The notes beneath the pieces were generated by a model. The model was not told the DNA's origin and did not search any database. It saw only the letters and a list, made by a program, of their open reading frames with translations. Shown one piece after another: positions 12,492 through 25,231 of a stretch of 64,000 nucleotides of DNA (its first letter is position 1; each line of letters starts with the position of its first letter). The DNA lies in NCBI RefSeq assembly GCF_033807715.1, contig NC_084610.1, forward strand, positions 5,828,769 through 5,892,768, read 5' to 3'. Both the position numbers and the translations under genes were made by a program. This DNA comes from Cololabis saira. Taxonomy: Eukaryota > Chordata > Actinopteri > Beloniformes > Belonidae.

Positions 12492-15400
12492 TGAAGGTGC
12501 TCCTGCATCTCCTGGGTCAGGGGGGCGTACTCCGGTTTTACGACATGTTAAATAAGAGACAGCCGTGCAGCACCGTGGTAACCTCGGCCCTGGGAGCCTG
12601 CTGACACAAACAAGGTGACACTTGGGTCGCCTCGGTTTAAGTCACGGCTTCCAAAGCACATCCCAACCAGATGATGTCAAAATCAATATGGCAATGTCGT
12701 CAGGCCCAGCTTCAGGAGTAATGAGGGCCCCTCAACCAGCTCTGAAGTCATGCACATGCACACACTTAACTACACCCTCATCGCTTCCTCGCTTCTTCAT
12801 CATATCATCAAGCCCATCAGCAGGCTTAACTGGGAGGGGATCGATACGTTGCAGGGGTCAGGGTGAGCGGGTCGGGGCTCGTGACACTCGTACTAATGGC
12901 GCTGCAAGCCCACTCCGTGTCACTCATCACTGTCAAACTAACTCTCCCGACATCGTCCTTATCATCACCGTCTTCACCCCGTGCCTAAGCCACTCACCGT
13001 CTCCACGCGCGGCCGGCGTGTCGGGTGATAACGGGCCGGAGGTCAATCCCTCTTGATACTGCCACATCTTTAGTTAAGTGAGGGAAGCGTCACTCACGAC
13101 TTCCACATGAGGTCTTTGTTAGATTGGACTTGGGAGCTCCTTTGCTCTGTCCACGTCGCTCCCCGGCCTGGATGAGGCTCAGCCTCCCCCCCCATCCCCC
13201 CCTCGCACTAACCCCTCATTACAGCCAGTTTATCATGCCAAGAAGAAAGTGGCAAAAACAAATTAGTCCACGGAAGGGGAAAATAGCCTGGGATATCGAT
13301 TGTGCCTTTTCATGCCAGAGTGGAGCACAGAAAATATTGGGCTATAAAAGGGAAACAAGGATATAAAGCCATTACGGTGCGCACTTAATTGATCCCACTT
13401 CCCATAACAAATTAATTGAGCGGAAAATGGCAGATGGCTTTGATGAATGTCATAAAAAAGGCTTGTCAGCAGGCGCGGTGCGCGCGACCCCCTTGCTCAC
13501 CGGCTGCATCGCATGAAGGAGCCGCTCAGGAAGGAGTCGTGTAGGAGTGCAGCGAGGGCTTCTCTGAGTATTTACATCCCAGTGATCCGGATGTTAATCA
13601 CATTGACTTATTGACATCATTGCTAATTGCCTATCGCCTCTCTGTGGATATTTTTTTTTTCTTTCCCCTCACCGCCTGGTTTCCTTTCCTTCGAGTTCCT
13701 TAACTTGCAATGGGTGTACAGGTGCATGTTTGTTTGCCTGCCTGCGTAGGAGTGTGTGTGTGTGTGTGTGTGCGCGTGTGTGTGTGTTGGAGTGTATGTT
13801 TGTACTGACAAGATGCTGTCCCAGAAGCAGAACAAATGCTAATTTAATCAATTGGCTATAAATCCTACTGGCCGCTGACTCATGCGTCTTCTGCCCTGGG
13901 GACTCCAACAAAAACCCTGCCAGTGCAGTTTGTTCAGCACACACACACGCACACGCGCACACACACACACAAAAAGCATCCATCTTCCATTCTCATGGCT
14001 TCTCTTTTGCATCAAGATCCACCAGTGACAGCAAACACATATGCAGATGATGATGTGTTTTTATGGGTTTATTTTTAATGTGGTTTAAAGTTTGGAGACA
14101 GTTAGGAAGATGGAACTGATGCACGTCGGAGCTCGTAAACACACTTTGCAGCCATCTCTACCTGGTAACTTTCCTGCTGCCCATCTTCGACGGAGGAATA
14201 ATTTATTGAGAGCATATTCAGCCCCCTCACTCTCAGCCCCCCCTCGTGTGCACACGCATTGCTGACACACCTGCAGTTTTGTGACATACAAATCTGCGGA
14301 AGCTGCTGGTTCAGCGTCTCTGGGTGGTGGCGGGGGGGGTTAGCGGGGCCACAGGGTAACAGACGAAGGGCGAGGGGAAAAGTGACAGGAAGAGTATGAA
14401 CAGTACAGTAAAGTCAGAGAAGAAACAGAGGTGACAAGAAAGAAGAGGACAGAGACGCTGTCGCCTGCCAGCAGCGGGGCTGGCTCCGGCCCACGGGCCC
14501 TGTTCAGAATTCTGCCGGGCCTCTGCGGCCCCCATGTTCCCCATCAATCTCAGGCTGCTCTGGCAGCTGCCAGCGGCTGCATCTTAATCTGCTGGGGCTG
14601 GACGTGAGGACGGACAGGTCGCCTGGGCCGCACAGTAAATAACCCTTCTCCTGACTGTCCTCTCCTATCCCCCTGTGCACGGCTGCACGCGCACATGCAG
14701 AAACACGCAAGCTGCTCTTCTTTTCTGCACAAATATTTTCCACTTTGAGTTTCTTGCCTTCCAAAAGACATCCAAGTGTACTCTAAAGTCAAAATCTTAT
14801 TTATTATTTAACAAAAAGGTGCAAAGGAATCACGCAACAGGGCTGAAACCGCAGCAAAGGATCCGTTAAGTTTGGTTTAGTTCTTAATAAAACTGAAGCA
14901 GAAGCATCTTAAACAGATGCTGTATTTGTGCCAAGCTGGTTTCAACCTTGTATGCTTTGCAGAATGAGAATGAAGTCTCCTGTGGCAGTCCCTCCGAAAC
15001 GAGGCATGGAGAATATGCTGAACAAGACGGTGTCAGTTTTCACCTCAGAAACGCAACACAGAGAAGCATTTGTCAAGTTGCAAGAGTTAAGTGTCCTTCA
15101 AATGACAGATCAGTACTTTCTCGCTCTTTCTGACAGTTTCTGAACCTCCCACAGATGAATAAGGAGTCCTTTTGTGTCTGAGCTGTGATACACCCACACA
15201 CCCCCACCCCACCCCCAATATCTGATGCAAAGCAAACACTTCAGCAAGATGCAAGGATGTTTGTCAAAGGACTGAGCGATCACAAAAGCAGGTCCTTCAT
15301 GGGGATGGTAGAGGGAGCCGTTAATTCCAGTGGTTGGCAGAGCTGAGTGCATCAACTTTTTTATCAACAGTATATGTTGGAGACCCTCGTTTAACACCTT

Positions 15401-15886
15401 TTTTTCACCTTAATTCAATTCAGATGCTGCAATACAAGTCTCTTTTGAGTTCCACGTGAGACCATAGCTTTTTTTGTTTTGAATTTGCATTTATAGTTCT
15501 TTTTGTTTAGTTTTGATTAGGCATCAAACCTGTGCTGCTAAGTTTAGGAAATATCTTGATTTGCCTGAAACCCAGTGCTTGGACCATGTGCAGTCTGCTC
15601 CTCAGCTTGTTTCGTGCACTTTTTTACGTTTCCTGCTCTGTTGCTGTTGTTGGTTCATGTACTAAATCTGCTTTGTTAGGGTTAGGAAAATGTCACGATA
15701 TGGCTTTAAAACCAACACTTCACAAATCTGTGCTCTGGCAATATGTAAAAGTCAACTCTTTGGCTGTTTTAGTGCACTTTGGGTTTGGTTTATGCACCAA
15801 AAAGTCACAAAAATGCCTTTCTTTGATCTGATTGGATAATACCGGATTTCTGATGGTATCAGATAAACATCCAGAAGACCCAATCA
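12492..15886. other. Gene-free stretch with a candidate enhancer
   Basis: No coding exon is recognised. The block 13370-13640 has AATTAATTGAG, GTTAATCACATTG and GCTAATTGCC words in evenly composed DNA and is the best conserved-element candidate here. (GT)n runs lie at 13751-13788 and a CA run near 13940-13972. Confidence 0.45.
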
Positions 15887-16424
15887 CTTGTCTGAGTTTA
15901 CATGCTGTTCAGAGAATGGGATAAATGTCCAGAGCATGTCTGACTCCGTGACGCTATGTGGCGCTGTAACCATGGTAACCATGGTAACCATTTCAACAAA
16001 GAGCCACTTCCGGTTGACGGTTGTTTTGTTTGGCGCCAATGTTACGCCTTCCGTATATTTTTCCACTTTATTTTGATCTGCTCCGGTGTCCTGATGAAGC
16101 TTCTGCCATCTCTTTCGTGATCTTCATGTTGGTGTTTAAACAACTATTTAACACGCGCCGTCTCCCTTCACTTCTGGGTGAAGCCCCAGAGGAAATTATC
16201 CAGCATGCGCAAACTGCAATATCCAAAGTCTCCGTATACATGGAGTTAACATTCCGACTGTGAACGAATTATCTAGGTGTTGCTATCCGATCATTAAATG
16301 TCCGATATAGGTCCGAAATAGGTCCGAAGTAGATCGGATTGAGGTGTTTACATGCAGTTTAAAAGTCTGATGTCTTATACGATCAGAAATCCGATTGAAC
16401 TGCTGCATGTAAACGTACTGAGTG
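15887..16424. mobile_element. Probable MITE with GTTTACATGC ends
   Basis: GTTTACATGC near 15895 faces GCATGTAAAC near 16403, giving imperfect inverted ends, with CACTTGTCTGAG and CTGAGTGAG just outside them. The interior has short tandem words (CCATGGTAA at 15970-15988; AGGTCCGAA at 16309-16330) and no gene. Exact ends and target duplication were not resolved. Confidence 0.5.
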
Positions 16425-17765
16425 AGTTTGACTTGTTAACTCCATGTTGTTTCTATCTGCCATGAAGGTTCCACACTGTTGTCAGTCACTGAAATGTGTC
16501 CAGCCGTTCCTGTGATATGGCCTCGTGCAAACACCCACAGCTGAGCAACTGCACCCCGTGGGAGTGCATCGGGCACATGAAGGTCAACCCACGCAAACAA
16601 AACATTTACACTTTAATTTAAACTAATTAATTCATATAGTGACATATATATCAAATGGAATAAGCCTGAATGTGCCAAAATGACCAATTTGGAAAGTCAG
16701 TGTAAAAATGAATCTTGGCAGAATCTGTGATTTCAAAGATAGAAACCATCCAGAAGTGAAATGTTTTGTCAGATGGGGGTAAAAGTTTTCTATTCTGCTG
16801 CAGAAAGATGTCGAAGTCTTCAAATTAAAAGTAAAAACAGCAACACTTGCTGGGTATGTGATATCGTGATTGACATTTTGAATTATACTTCAGCTTGTTA
16901 CTGAATCTGAGCCTATGAGAAAGCACACTGTTTGTTTTTTTTACCCAAGTTTCCATCATTTCTATGTGGAAAAACAGAGCCGCCGACTTTTTTCAAGCCA
17001 AAAGCAGCTTTGATCAAATATAGGAACTTAAACACACACATACATATGAATAGACTTTATATCACAATAAACAATACAAGCTGGTCCAGTTTGTGTTGTT
17101 TTATCAGCTCTCCACTTTTGACTTGAATAGGAAGCAGATGCTGTTAAGGTTCCTGCGGTGCACTGAATACAAATGCTACGCAGAGGCGATTGACGAGGTT
17201 AATTGACCTACGAGCTGACATGGTGACATTGAGATCACGGCGTGCGAATGAGCGATGGAAAACCGATGGGGCAAATCTTCTGCACTTGGCACCCCATGGT
17301 GCATCTGGCAAGTGATGCTTTGTGACAAAAACAGAATTATGCTCTCCGGAACAGAAATGTCCTGAAGAGCCTTTTATCGACCTGTGGTCTGCAAAAACAA
17401 GCAAAACCAAGACTTTACTCTCGTGACCTTACTGAAATGATGACATCTTTAGTAATTACTTATTTGTTTTCCTCCAAAGGAGAACAAGAACCTTGACCAG
17501 AGGAAACTTTTAACATTCTGGAATGGATACTCATTTATTTTTTTACATTTAAATCTGCACTCAAATATCAAGTAAGAAGTCTTAGGCCCCGTTTACATGT
17601 AGCAAAAGCGTTTTGGCTGTTCGTTTACACAAAAAACGAAGCTCAAAGTCACCAAAAACGATCATTTCTGAAAACTCTGGCCATAGATTTGCATAAACTC
17701 CGTCTTCACGTTTGCTTGTAAACGGAGGGAAACGGACATTTAGGCTTCAGAACGTCACATTATGC

Positions 17766-17910
17766 CAGGGGTTCTTAACCTTTCTGACTTGGGGCCCAAT
17801 TTTTTCAGTACAGAGTGGCCCGGGGCCCATTAAATATTAACACGTTATAGGAGGGGTATTCAACTAAAACTTTAAGAGGTCCATTTAGAGAAAATGTACT
17901 CAAGCGATAT

Positions 17911-18004
<94 letters not shown>

Positions 18005-19320
18005 GTAGCCTCATAGTTGTATCAACATCTGCATTTGACTGTTATATTAAAAAAAAGTACATATTTGCCACTTAACATGTGTAACTTGAATTACACATAT
18101 TTTTTTCTCTTAAAAATAAAATAAATTTTATTTTATTTTTCAAATGCTATCTTATTTTATTTCTCTACCAGCAGTTGAAATTTCCCCTTTTCTTTGTTAA
18201 TTGTCTCAACACATTTTTATAATAAATTAATATAAACATTGGTGAGCCTGGAACGATATTTAGTTTTAATTCTGTTCATTGTGGAGAAAGTTGCTTCACA
18301 GCAATATGGGCAGGATGTTTTAAGATGGTCAGTTTATTTTTCTGTGACTTCAGTTCAGACTTGAGTGGATATGTTTGATGAAAAACTTTGTGTTTTGTTT
18401 CAGTGGCGTTTCACTTTCGCACTTTGAACGCCACGGTCTCTGAACGTACTGGTTTTGTCCCAGTGGGAAGACTGAACCAGAATTAATCTGTCCATTCTGG
18501 GTTGAACTTTCCTTTACACCTGTTACGCTTCTCATCTCTGTATATACAGTCAAGCTAATTACCGTATTTTGACGACCATACGGGCGCAGTGTGGAAAGAG
18601 GCACCCTCAGTTTTGTGTGTGTCATTTCTGTTTTTAAAACACACACACAGCGCGCCGTGTGGAAAGGCACCGTCAACACACACGGAGCGCCGCCTTACAA
18701 CAACACACACACAAGCATACAAGTGTGCATATTTAAAAATAGAGCAGGAAAAAAAAAAGTTTGATTGTACTTTATTTAAGATATTACATTAATCAGTTGT
18801 CAGAGGACTCAGCGCGTCGGGTTTCATCCGAGCCTGATCAGCTGAGATCAGCAGACTCGGCTGCTGAGCAGCCGAGTCTTTCCATTTCCAATGCTTTTGA
18901 GAAAGCCCGAACAGTCCAGTCCAGCAGACACGTCAGCCCTGCATCTACATGTACAATCCTTCAGCAGTAACGACGGAGCCCGCAAGCCCGAGAGGCACCG
19001 ACCTCCCCGGCCGCGGGGACGCGTCAGGATAAATGATCACGCCGCGCTCGCTCGCTCTGGGCGCAGACCCAAGTAATCGATCCCTGATCCTGGCGGATCT
19101 AAACCTACTCTGTGCAAAATGAAGGATTTACTCTGTAAATACACACCATTTCTCTTACTATAACACGTACAGCTAGCTGTGTAGCTCATTTGGTCGGGAG
19201 TTGCTATGCAGTCCCGCGGCCCCCGCGGCCCACACGTACAAAACTGAATTTTTTTTGCGGCCCACTAGATGGCGCTCGCGGCCCAAGTGTGGGCCGCGGC
19301 CCTATGGTTAAGAATCACTG
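17766..19320. mobile_element. hAT-type element nested in Harbinger MITE
   Basis: The ends CAGGGGTTCTTAACC and GGTTAAGAATCACTG are inverted, and the 8-bp duplication CATTATGC is exact at 17758-17765 and 19321-19328. The interior has no transposase frame; it carries an AT microsatellite (17912-18001) and GC-rich terminal stretches rich in GGCCC/GGGCC words. Confidence 0.94.
17912..18001. repeat. (AT)n microsatellite
   Basis: About 45 uninterrupted AT dinucleotides inside the hAT element at 17766-19320. It probably expanded after insertion. Confidence 0.98.
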
Positions 19321-19344
19321 CATTATGCCACAGAAATGTCACCA

Positions 19345-19620
19345 CACTGCAAAAACTCAAAATCTTTACAAGAATATTTGTCTTATTTCTAGTTAAAATG
19401 TTTCATTTTTAGTCAAACAAATCTCATTACACTTAAAACAAGACTCATCACTGGAAAAAAGTGAAAATGTACTTGAAACAGGTGAAAATTATCAAATAAC
19501 AAGTTATTTATCTGGTGATGACTCTTGTTTTAAGTGTAATTAGATTTCTTGACTAAAAATGAGACATTTTAACTAGAAATAAGACAAATATTCCTGGTAA
19601 GATTTTGAGTTTTTGCAGTG
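19345..19620. mobile_element. Fold-back MITE, CACTGCAAAAACTC family
   Basis: The 276-bp segment begins CACTGCAAAAACTCAAAATC and ends with its inverse; the arms pair over most of their length, with AGAAATAAGACAAATATT facing its complement. Only a short centre is unpaired. No clear target duplication is seen. A portion of the same sequence is embedded in the hAT-type copies at 9824 and 33300. Confidence 0.85.
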
Positions 19621-19993
19621 CAGCGTCATGTGTGCGACCTGTGTTTACAATTTGTTTGGCCACCGTCAATATTTTCTTGTATTTTTCCTGTTTTATATTC
19701 TAAAGTTACACTTAAAAGTAACTCCACTTCTCTGGCACTCCAAACCAAAGACTCTCGTTCATCTTGGAAGTAACTGGAAGTTACTCGTGTCATTTGTTGA
19801 TGTTTTTTTCCAGGATTCTGATTGGCTAGCATGACTTTATCTTCTCGTTACACTGCCCCCTGTAGGTTTGGCTGCTCATAGCACCCTTAACAGCGTATTT
19901 ATGTGGGTTTGTGTAAATGATGGCATTTTTCAAAACGTAGAGGGGGAAATATCCGTTTTTGTAAATACCCGGCTATGTGTAAACGTGGCCTTA

Positions 19994-22900
19994 GATTAGA
20001 CATCCAAAATCTAAAAGACTAGAAATATGGACAATTACCAACCCTAAGATCAATAATCGCATTTCAATGTATTTTATGACAAAATTGGCTATGTAGAAAT
20101 ACCAATTTTGACCACATGAGAGCAGCACATCACAAGAATATCCACTAAAATACCTCTGGAGGGACAAAGAAAAGCACTTTTCACATGTGTTTTTGTGTGA
20201 GTTGGCCCGTGCCTCTGCTACACACTAACCAAACACGAGCCCTTGCAGCGCTGACATCCACGTCCGCACGTGCGACAACAGTGACAGCTGCAAAGATCTG
20301 ACACAAAAAAAAAGGTCCGCTATCTGAGAAACACGGTGGACACAAGGTGAGATGGGCTCAGGATTAGAAGGCGGCTATCTCTCTGGGCCAGGGCCCTGTG
20401 AAGCCCAGGAGGCGGCTGGCTGGAGCCTGTGAGCTCAGAAGCTGCAAGGCCGGCCCACCCCCGGCCCCCGACCAACCCTCAGCAAGGATCAAGTGAATCT
20501 GCAAACCCAGCGCCGCTCTGCTCCGCTAACCTCCCCCTCTTCTTCTTCTGCTTTGGTAAAACCTTGCTGGGTCAAAGGCCACTGAATCCTCCCCGCCCGC
20601 CAAACCCGCCTGCTCCAGCGGCTCCGGGGCAGAGCGCGTTGTCTTTCCGTTGGGACACCGGTTGCCATGGCAGCCTTTGAACTCTGCAGCACGAGTAGGT
20701 GAGGGATGAGAGCGGGGCTCGCAAGGTAAGGTTGGTCTGGATGAGTGACAGCTTCCTGCCGCCTTTATGTGTCCTTCTCAACGCAATCCTCAATATATAT
20801 CCAAGTTGTAAAAACACACACAAAAAACCCCCACCACATTATACAAGAAATATGACGTATAACATGGGCGAGACGCACACCCTGGTTGTGCGTGAGCACT
20901 GACAGACACACACTTGCCTCCTCTGTTTGACAGATGACCTTACGCTTCGTGTCACTGAGCCGCAGTCCCGGCCTCTGCTGGGAGTAATAGTGTCCAGAAT
21001 GACATGTTATGACGGGAAGGGGCGCTGCAGCAGGTCCACACAAAATCATAAACACACACACACACACACTCTCAAGGACCTGGACACTCATTTGTATATG
21101 TGTGTGTGTTTGCCAGCTTCCCTTTACCACTGGCTCACCTTCCAGCTGGCTCACTGAAAGAAAAGAGGCAACAGGAGTGGAGTAAATGTCCCTTTGCACT
21201 TAAAAGTCAGACATCAAATATGTCTCATATTGATTGTTTTAATGCTGGTTCATGTTGAATGGAAGCGGAAACACACCATTCTGGTATCACTTCAAACAGA
21301 AGACCTGGATCAGTTAGTCAGATGCTCGTCCAATTCTTGCAGCGCTTCAACTACGTGTTGAATCAAGCGCCAACGTTCCAACTTTAAGCTCACGAAGCAG
21401 GTTCAGTCTCCACCGACGTGTTCAGTTTATGTCTAAAATATCCAGGTTTGCAGCAGAACTAAACATGTTTATAGCCTGGTTCAGAACCGCAGTTTTGGTC
21501 TCCAGCGAAGCTCTGCTAGTCCTCGTTTCAGCTCTAGCAGCGCTCATTTTGGGTGTAGTTTCAGTAGCTGCCCTTGAATTGACGTTGTTTGAACAGATTT
21601 GATCAGACTGAAAGTAACGTAATATCAACTAGCAGCATAACATGAAATGGTGATTCACAGTGATTGACATGAGGTGGGCGTGTTCAGCTTCCCAAACCTT
21701 GCGGTGGCATCACAGCGGGTTGGTGTGGATCTTCTTGGTTTACGTAAAGTAACTAGGTGCTGGCTTATATTACACCAAGGAGTATTTAAAAACACCAGTT
21801 TTAAATCATTTCATTGACAACTATGGGCTAACTGCAGACTCCTGCCCCGGTCGTCTCTTGCATTACCTGCGTATGGATTTACAACATCACATCACACATT
21901 AACAACTACTGTCAACAATGGCTTTTAGATAAAGTTAGCTCACAGAGCTGCTGTTGGAAAGTGACCCAAGAAAGCCACAATGGCAAAAGCAAGGCAGAGA
22001 AAAACGAGAGTGACCAAGTGGTGAAAGAAACGTAACCTCCTCATCATCAGGGGGAGCTGAGCTGAAATTGCAAAAGTTCCTTTGCATTACTTTGAAAAAC
22101 CAAAAGGCTTCCTAGAAACTATACATCTATATACATTAACTGTAATTGTTGGTCACATTGTTTTGCATTTTGACAGAGAAAATAAAGAGCTAATAGGATT
22201 TTGTTATTTAGTATGAGTTGTAACTGCAGCAGCTTTGTGTCCTGGTGGCTGTGATAATGCCATCTATCCCCACATTGAGGCAACTTTTTCTCCTTAAATA
22301 AAAAAAATTAAAAAATTTAAATAAAAAAATCTTATGTTTTTTTTTCCAAAACTGCTACAATTTGGTCTGAATGATTGTTTTTTGGTCTCCATTATTTTCA
22401 AAACTGGAGAACTTTTCCAAGGGGGACCAATGAGTATCTCTATTTTCGACTTGTGCCTTATATGTATGTATGTTTGTATAGATATATATAGTTTGATATC
22501 GCTGTTGCTGCCATTTTTTTATTTCTTTTTTTTTAAATTTACATTTTCTTATATTTTTTATATTTATTTAATTTTGATCTCCCTTAATGTATTTTTTTTT
22601 TTTTTTTTTTTCCCCAGGGCAATTATGGGGAGGGTAGGAATGTAGGTAAAATAGAAATTGTGAATGTGAAAATGTGAATTGTGAAAATGATTGTGAAATA
22701 AAAAGATATATATATTAAAAAAAAAACAAATACCAAAAACATTCCACAATAGCGTTTTCTCAGCTCTGTTAAAAATAGCTGTTTTTAAGGGATGGAGTAT
22801 ATTAACTCCACCCCTCCTCTGTGGGGTGTGCCTTTTTATGAGATCAGTGTTTCAGTGAATGCAGCATGATGGGAATGGAGGTGAAGATGCTGAAGCAAGA

Positions 22901-23900
22901 AAACTACTCAGATGTGTGGGTCTGTGATGTCACAGTACCCCGCTAGTCTAAATGAAGCTAAATGAAAAACAACTGAGCCCTCTTGCTCGCAGTTAAGTAC
23001 CTCGCTTTGTGTTTCACTGAGTTCACTGAAGTTTAACATACTCAAGAGTTTCTACACAACCTGCTGTGTGAAATGAGCCACAGGGGAAACACCTTCAAAA
23101 TAAAACAGGAAGTTCAGCTAAATCCAATCCAAGAATCAGACTAAAGCTCAGAAATCAAAATCCCAAGACTTTGACAGCTTTTTCGACACCTATTTGGTTT
23201 TCTCTGAGAATTTTTCTCTAATGTTATGCTTGTGTCTTGGTTGTTGTGGCTTTGACACAGTTGGTTTGTTTGTGTGTGTTCTTGTTTGTTGCTTTCTTTT
23301 GCTCTGATGGTTTTTTCAGGGGAGTTTACTTTCGTTTTGTCGAAGACTGTAACTCCTTTTTTGTGTTTTTGAGTTTTTCTCCCAACGCCGTTGCTGTGGT
23401 TCTGTTTCTTCTGGCTCGGTTCTGTTTGGCACCTCAGGGCTATGTCGTCGCACTGAAAGGAATCATTTATTTTCTGAAGCCAGCTGTCACTGCAGATCTT
23501 AAACAGAGAAAAACAATGATAACTAAAAAAAAATGACATGCAGATTTACATTTAAGCATGTTGTTTCTCAGCAACGAATCTTTAGACTTCCCAGAAATAC
23601 CTCCTCCGAGTTTAAAGGATACCGAAATGTGAGAGAGTGCTGATGCTTGAAGTTCGCTCTGCTTTTCACTTGGTCAGATAATTACACTGAGAGGTTACTC
23701 TTTTAATCTGCTTGTGGGCATGTGATTAGACTTGAAAATATCTAACCTTTAAGCGAAAAAAGGGGATGGATGAGGAGAGGGGAAGCGAGGGGGGGGGGGG
23801 GGCCTGAAAAATCTTTGCAGGAGCGAGAGATAGAGGGAGAAGGAGGAGCCGACACCTTGGCGGATTGATTGAGATTGAATATTTATCAATATTATATTAT
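19994..23900. other. Gene-free stretch
   Basis: No coding exon is recognised. It contains a related old repeat at 21410-21520 (compare 7070-7215), a CA run near 21053-21068, and an AT-rich tract with T runs at 22270-22740. A G run of about 15 lies near 23790. Confidence 0.4.
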
Positions 23901-23908
23901 ACAAAGAT

Positions 23909-23909
23909 G

Positions 23910-23961
<52 letters not shown>

Positions 23962-23973
23962 TGTATAGTATAT
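23909..23973. repeat. (ATT)n microsatellite
   Basis: TTA/ATT trinucleotides run for about 65 bp with one GTA interruption, directly before the GC-rich block that starts near 24008. Confidence 0.95.
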
Positions 23974-24007
23974 TATATTATTATTAGTATAGGTATCGGA
24001 TAGGTGA

Positions 24008-24581
24008 ATGGATGAATGAATGGGATGCCTGGGTCTGGGGCCCTCCGTTGTCGGGCCTGCGCGGGTGTCGCCTTGTTGGGGGGTTCCCTCTCTCCGGGCC
24101 CGTCTCCGGTCCCCCCCGCTGCCTCTACGGCGGGGCGCCCCTCTGGTCTTGGAGGGCCACTTTCGTGGGGGACGGGTGCGCCTGCCCGCGTCGGCGGCCG
24201 GGGCGGCTCTGTCTCTCCGGGCAGGCTGGCCCCCTGCCGGGTGGGGGTCGTTGGCCTGAAGGGTGAGGGCCTCCCGGCCGCGTGTCCGGCCCGGACCGGG
24301 TGGCCGGGGATTGCCTGGGTCGCGGTCCGCCGCCGCGGGATCCCTGGCTGCTTCTTTCCGCGCCGTGGGGGCCCCGCCCGCGGGCCCCCTCGGCCGCCGC
24401 CGGGCGGGGGGGGGGGCCTCGCAGGCGGTGGGTTGCCTCCCTCCTACTTCTCCCCTCTGTGGGGTTTGCCGGTGGCCTGGGTTCCGGGCTCTTCCTTGTC
24501 GGCCTCTGGTCTCGCGGGTGGCGGGGTCGCTCCCCCCCCTCCCCCACTATAGATACACTTCAGGTGGAGCTTTGTTTGGTT

Positions 24582-24625
<44 letters not shown>

Positions 24626-24647
24626 ACATATAGTCATTTAGTCACAT

Positions 24648-24726
<79 letters not shown>

Positions 24727-25195
24727 TGATCATATACATACACACACACACACATAGACATACACACTGGCTTGTTCACCTGCATGCTGGCTCTCTAGTT
24801 TTTGGGTCTAGGTAGCGGTAGCGATAGCTTAGCTCAGACTGCGATCAGATCTCAAGATTTAGGTCGATTGCTGTTCGTGTTTTGGTTGGCTCCGTGCCGG
24901 TTTCGTGCTTTGTTTGTGGTTTTTTTGTTGCAGATTTCCAGTGCTTGACGTGTGTCTCCGTGTGTTCCTGCTTCCTGGATTGGCAGCGGATGTCGTCACC
25001 CCCCCCCCACCCCCTCCCCCCCCAAAAAAAAAAAAAAAAAAAAAAAAAAACACTGGGTTTGTATGTGTATGTTTATGTATGTGTACGCATATGTGTGCGT
25101 ATATATATGTATATATTACATATAGTAATAATGCACATATATACACTTTTGGTTTTTACCGTCATGGTATAATTCAATAATATGTGTGCAGACAA

Positions 25196-25228
<33 letters not shown>
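24008..25228. repeat. GC-rich block with CA, C and A tracts
   Basis: Bases 24008-24547 are extremely GC-rich with CCGGGCC, CGGCCG and GGGGG words, in sharp contrast to the AT-rich surroundings. They are followed by (CA)n tracts at 24587-24722, a unique-looking stretch at 24770-25000, poly(C)-poly(A) at 25000-25050, more AT/GT-rich sequence and a terminal poly(A) at 25199-25228. The order suggests a retroposed or composite repeat ending in poly(A). Long open frames over the GC-rich part are compositional. Identity is unknown; it is not a recognisable rRNA coding segment. Confidence 0.55.

Positions 25229-25229
<1 letters not shown>

Positions 25230-25231
<2 letters not shown>

Larger units (their letters stand above)
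17585..19990. mobile_element. Harbinger-type MITE with nested insertions
   Basis: The outer ends are GGCCCCGTTTACATGTAGC and the inverted GCTATGTGTAAACGTGGCC, flanked by TTA on each side (17582-17584 and 19991-19993). A 3-bp TWA duplication and GGC terminus fit PIF/Harbinger. Two younger elements sit inside it, a hAT at 17766-19320 and a fold-back MITE at 19345-19620, so only about 575 bp belong to the host element. Confidence 0.85.

Noticed and set aside
23141..23539. 132-aa reverse-strand frame
   Set aside because: No recognisable domain, low-complexity Lys/Gln-rich sequence, no splice or promoter context.
24008..24550. Possible rRNA gene or spacer
   Set aside because: GC-rich texture resembles ribosomal spacers, but no recognisable 18S, 5.8S or 28S core is present.
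24012..24757. Overlapping open frames of 80-180 aa on both strands
   Set aside because: GC-rich composition removes stop codons; no conserved domain is seen and the frames run into the CA repeat.
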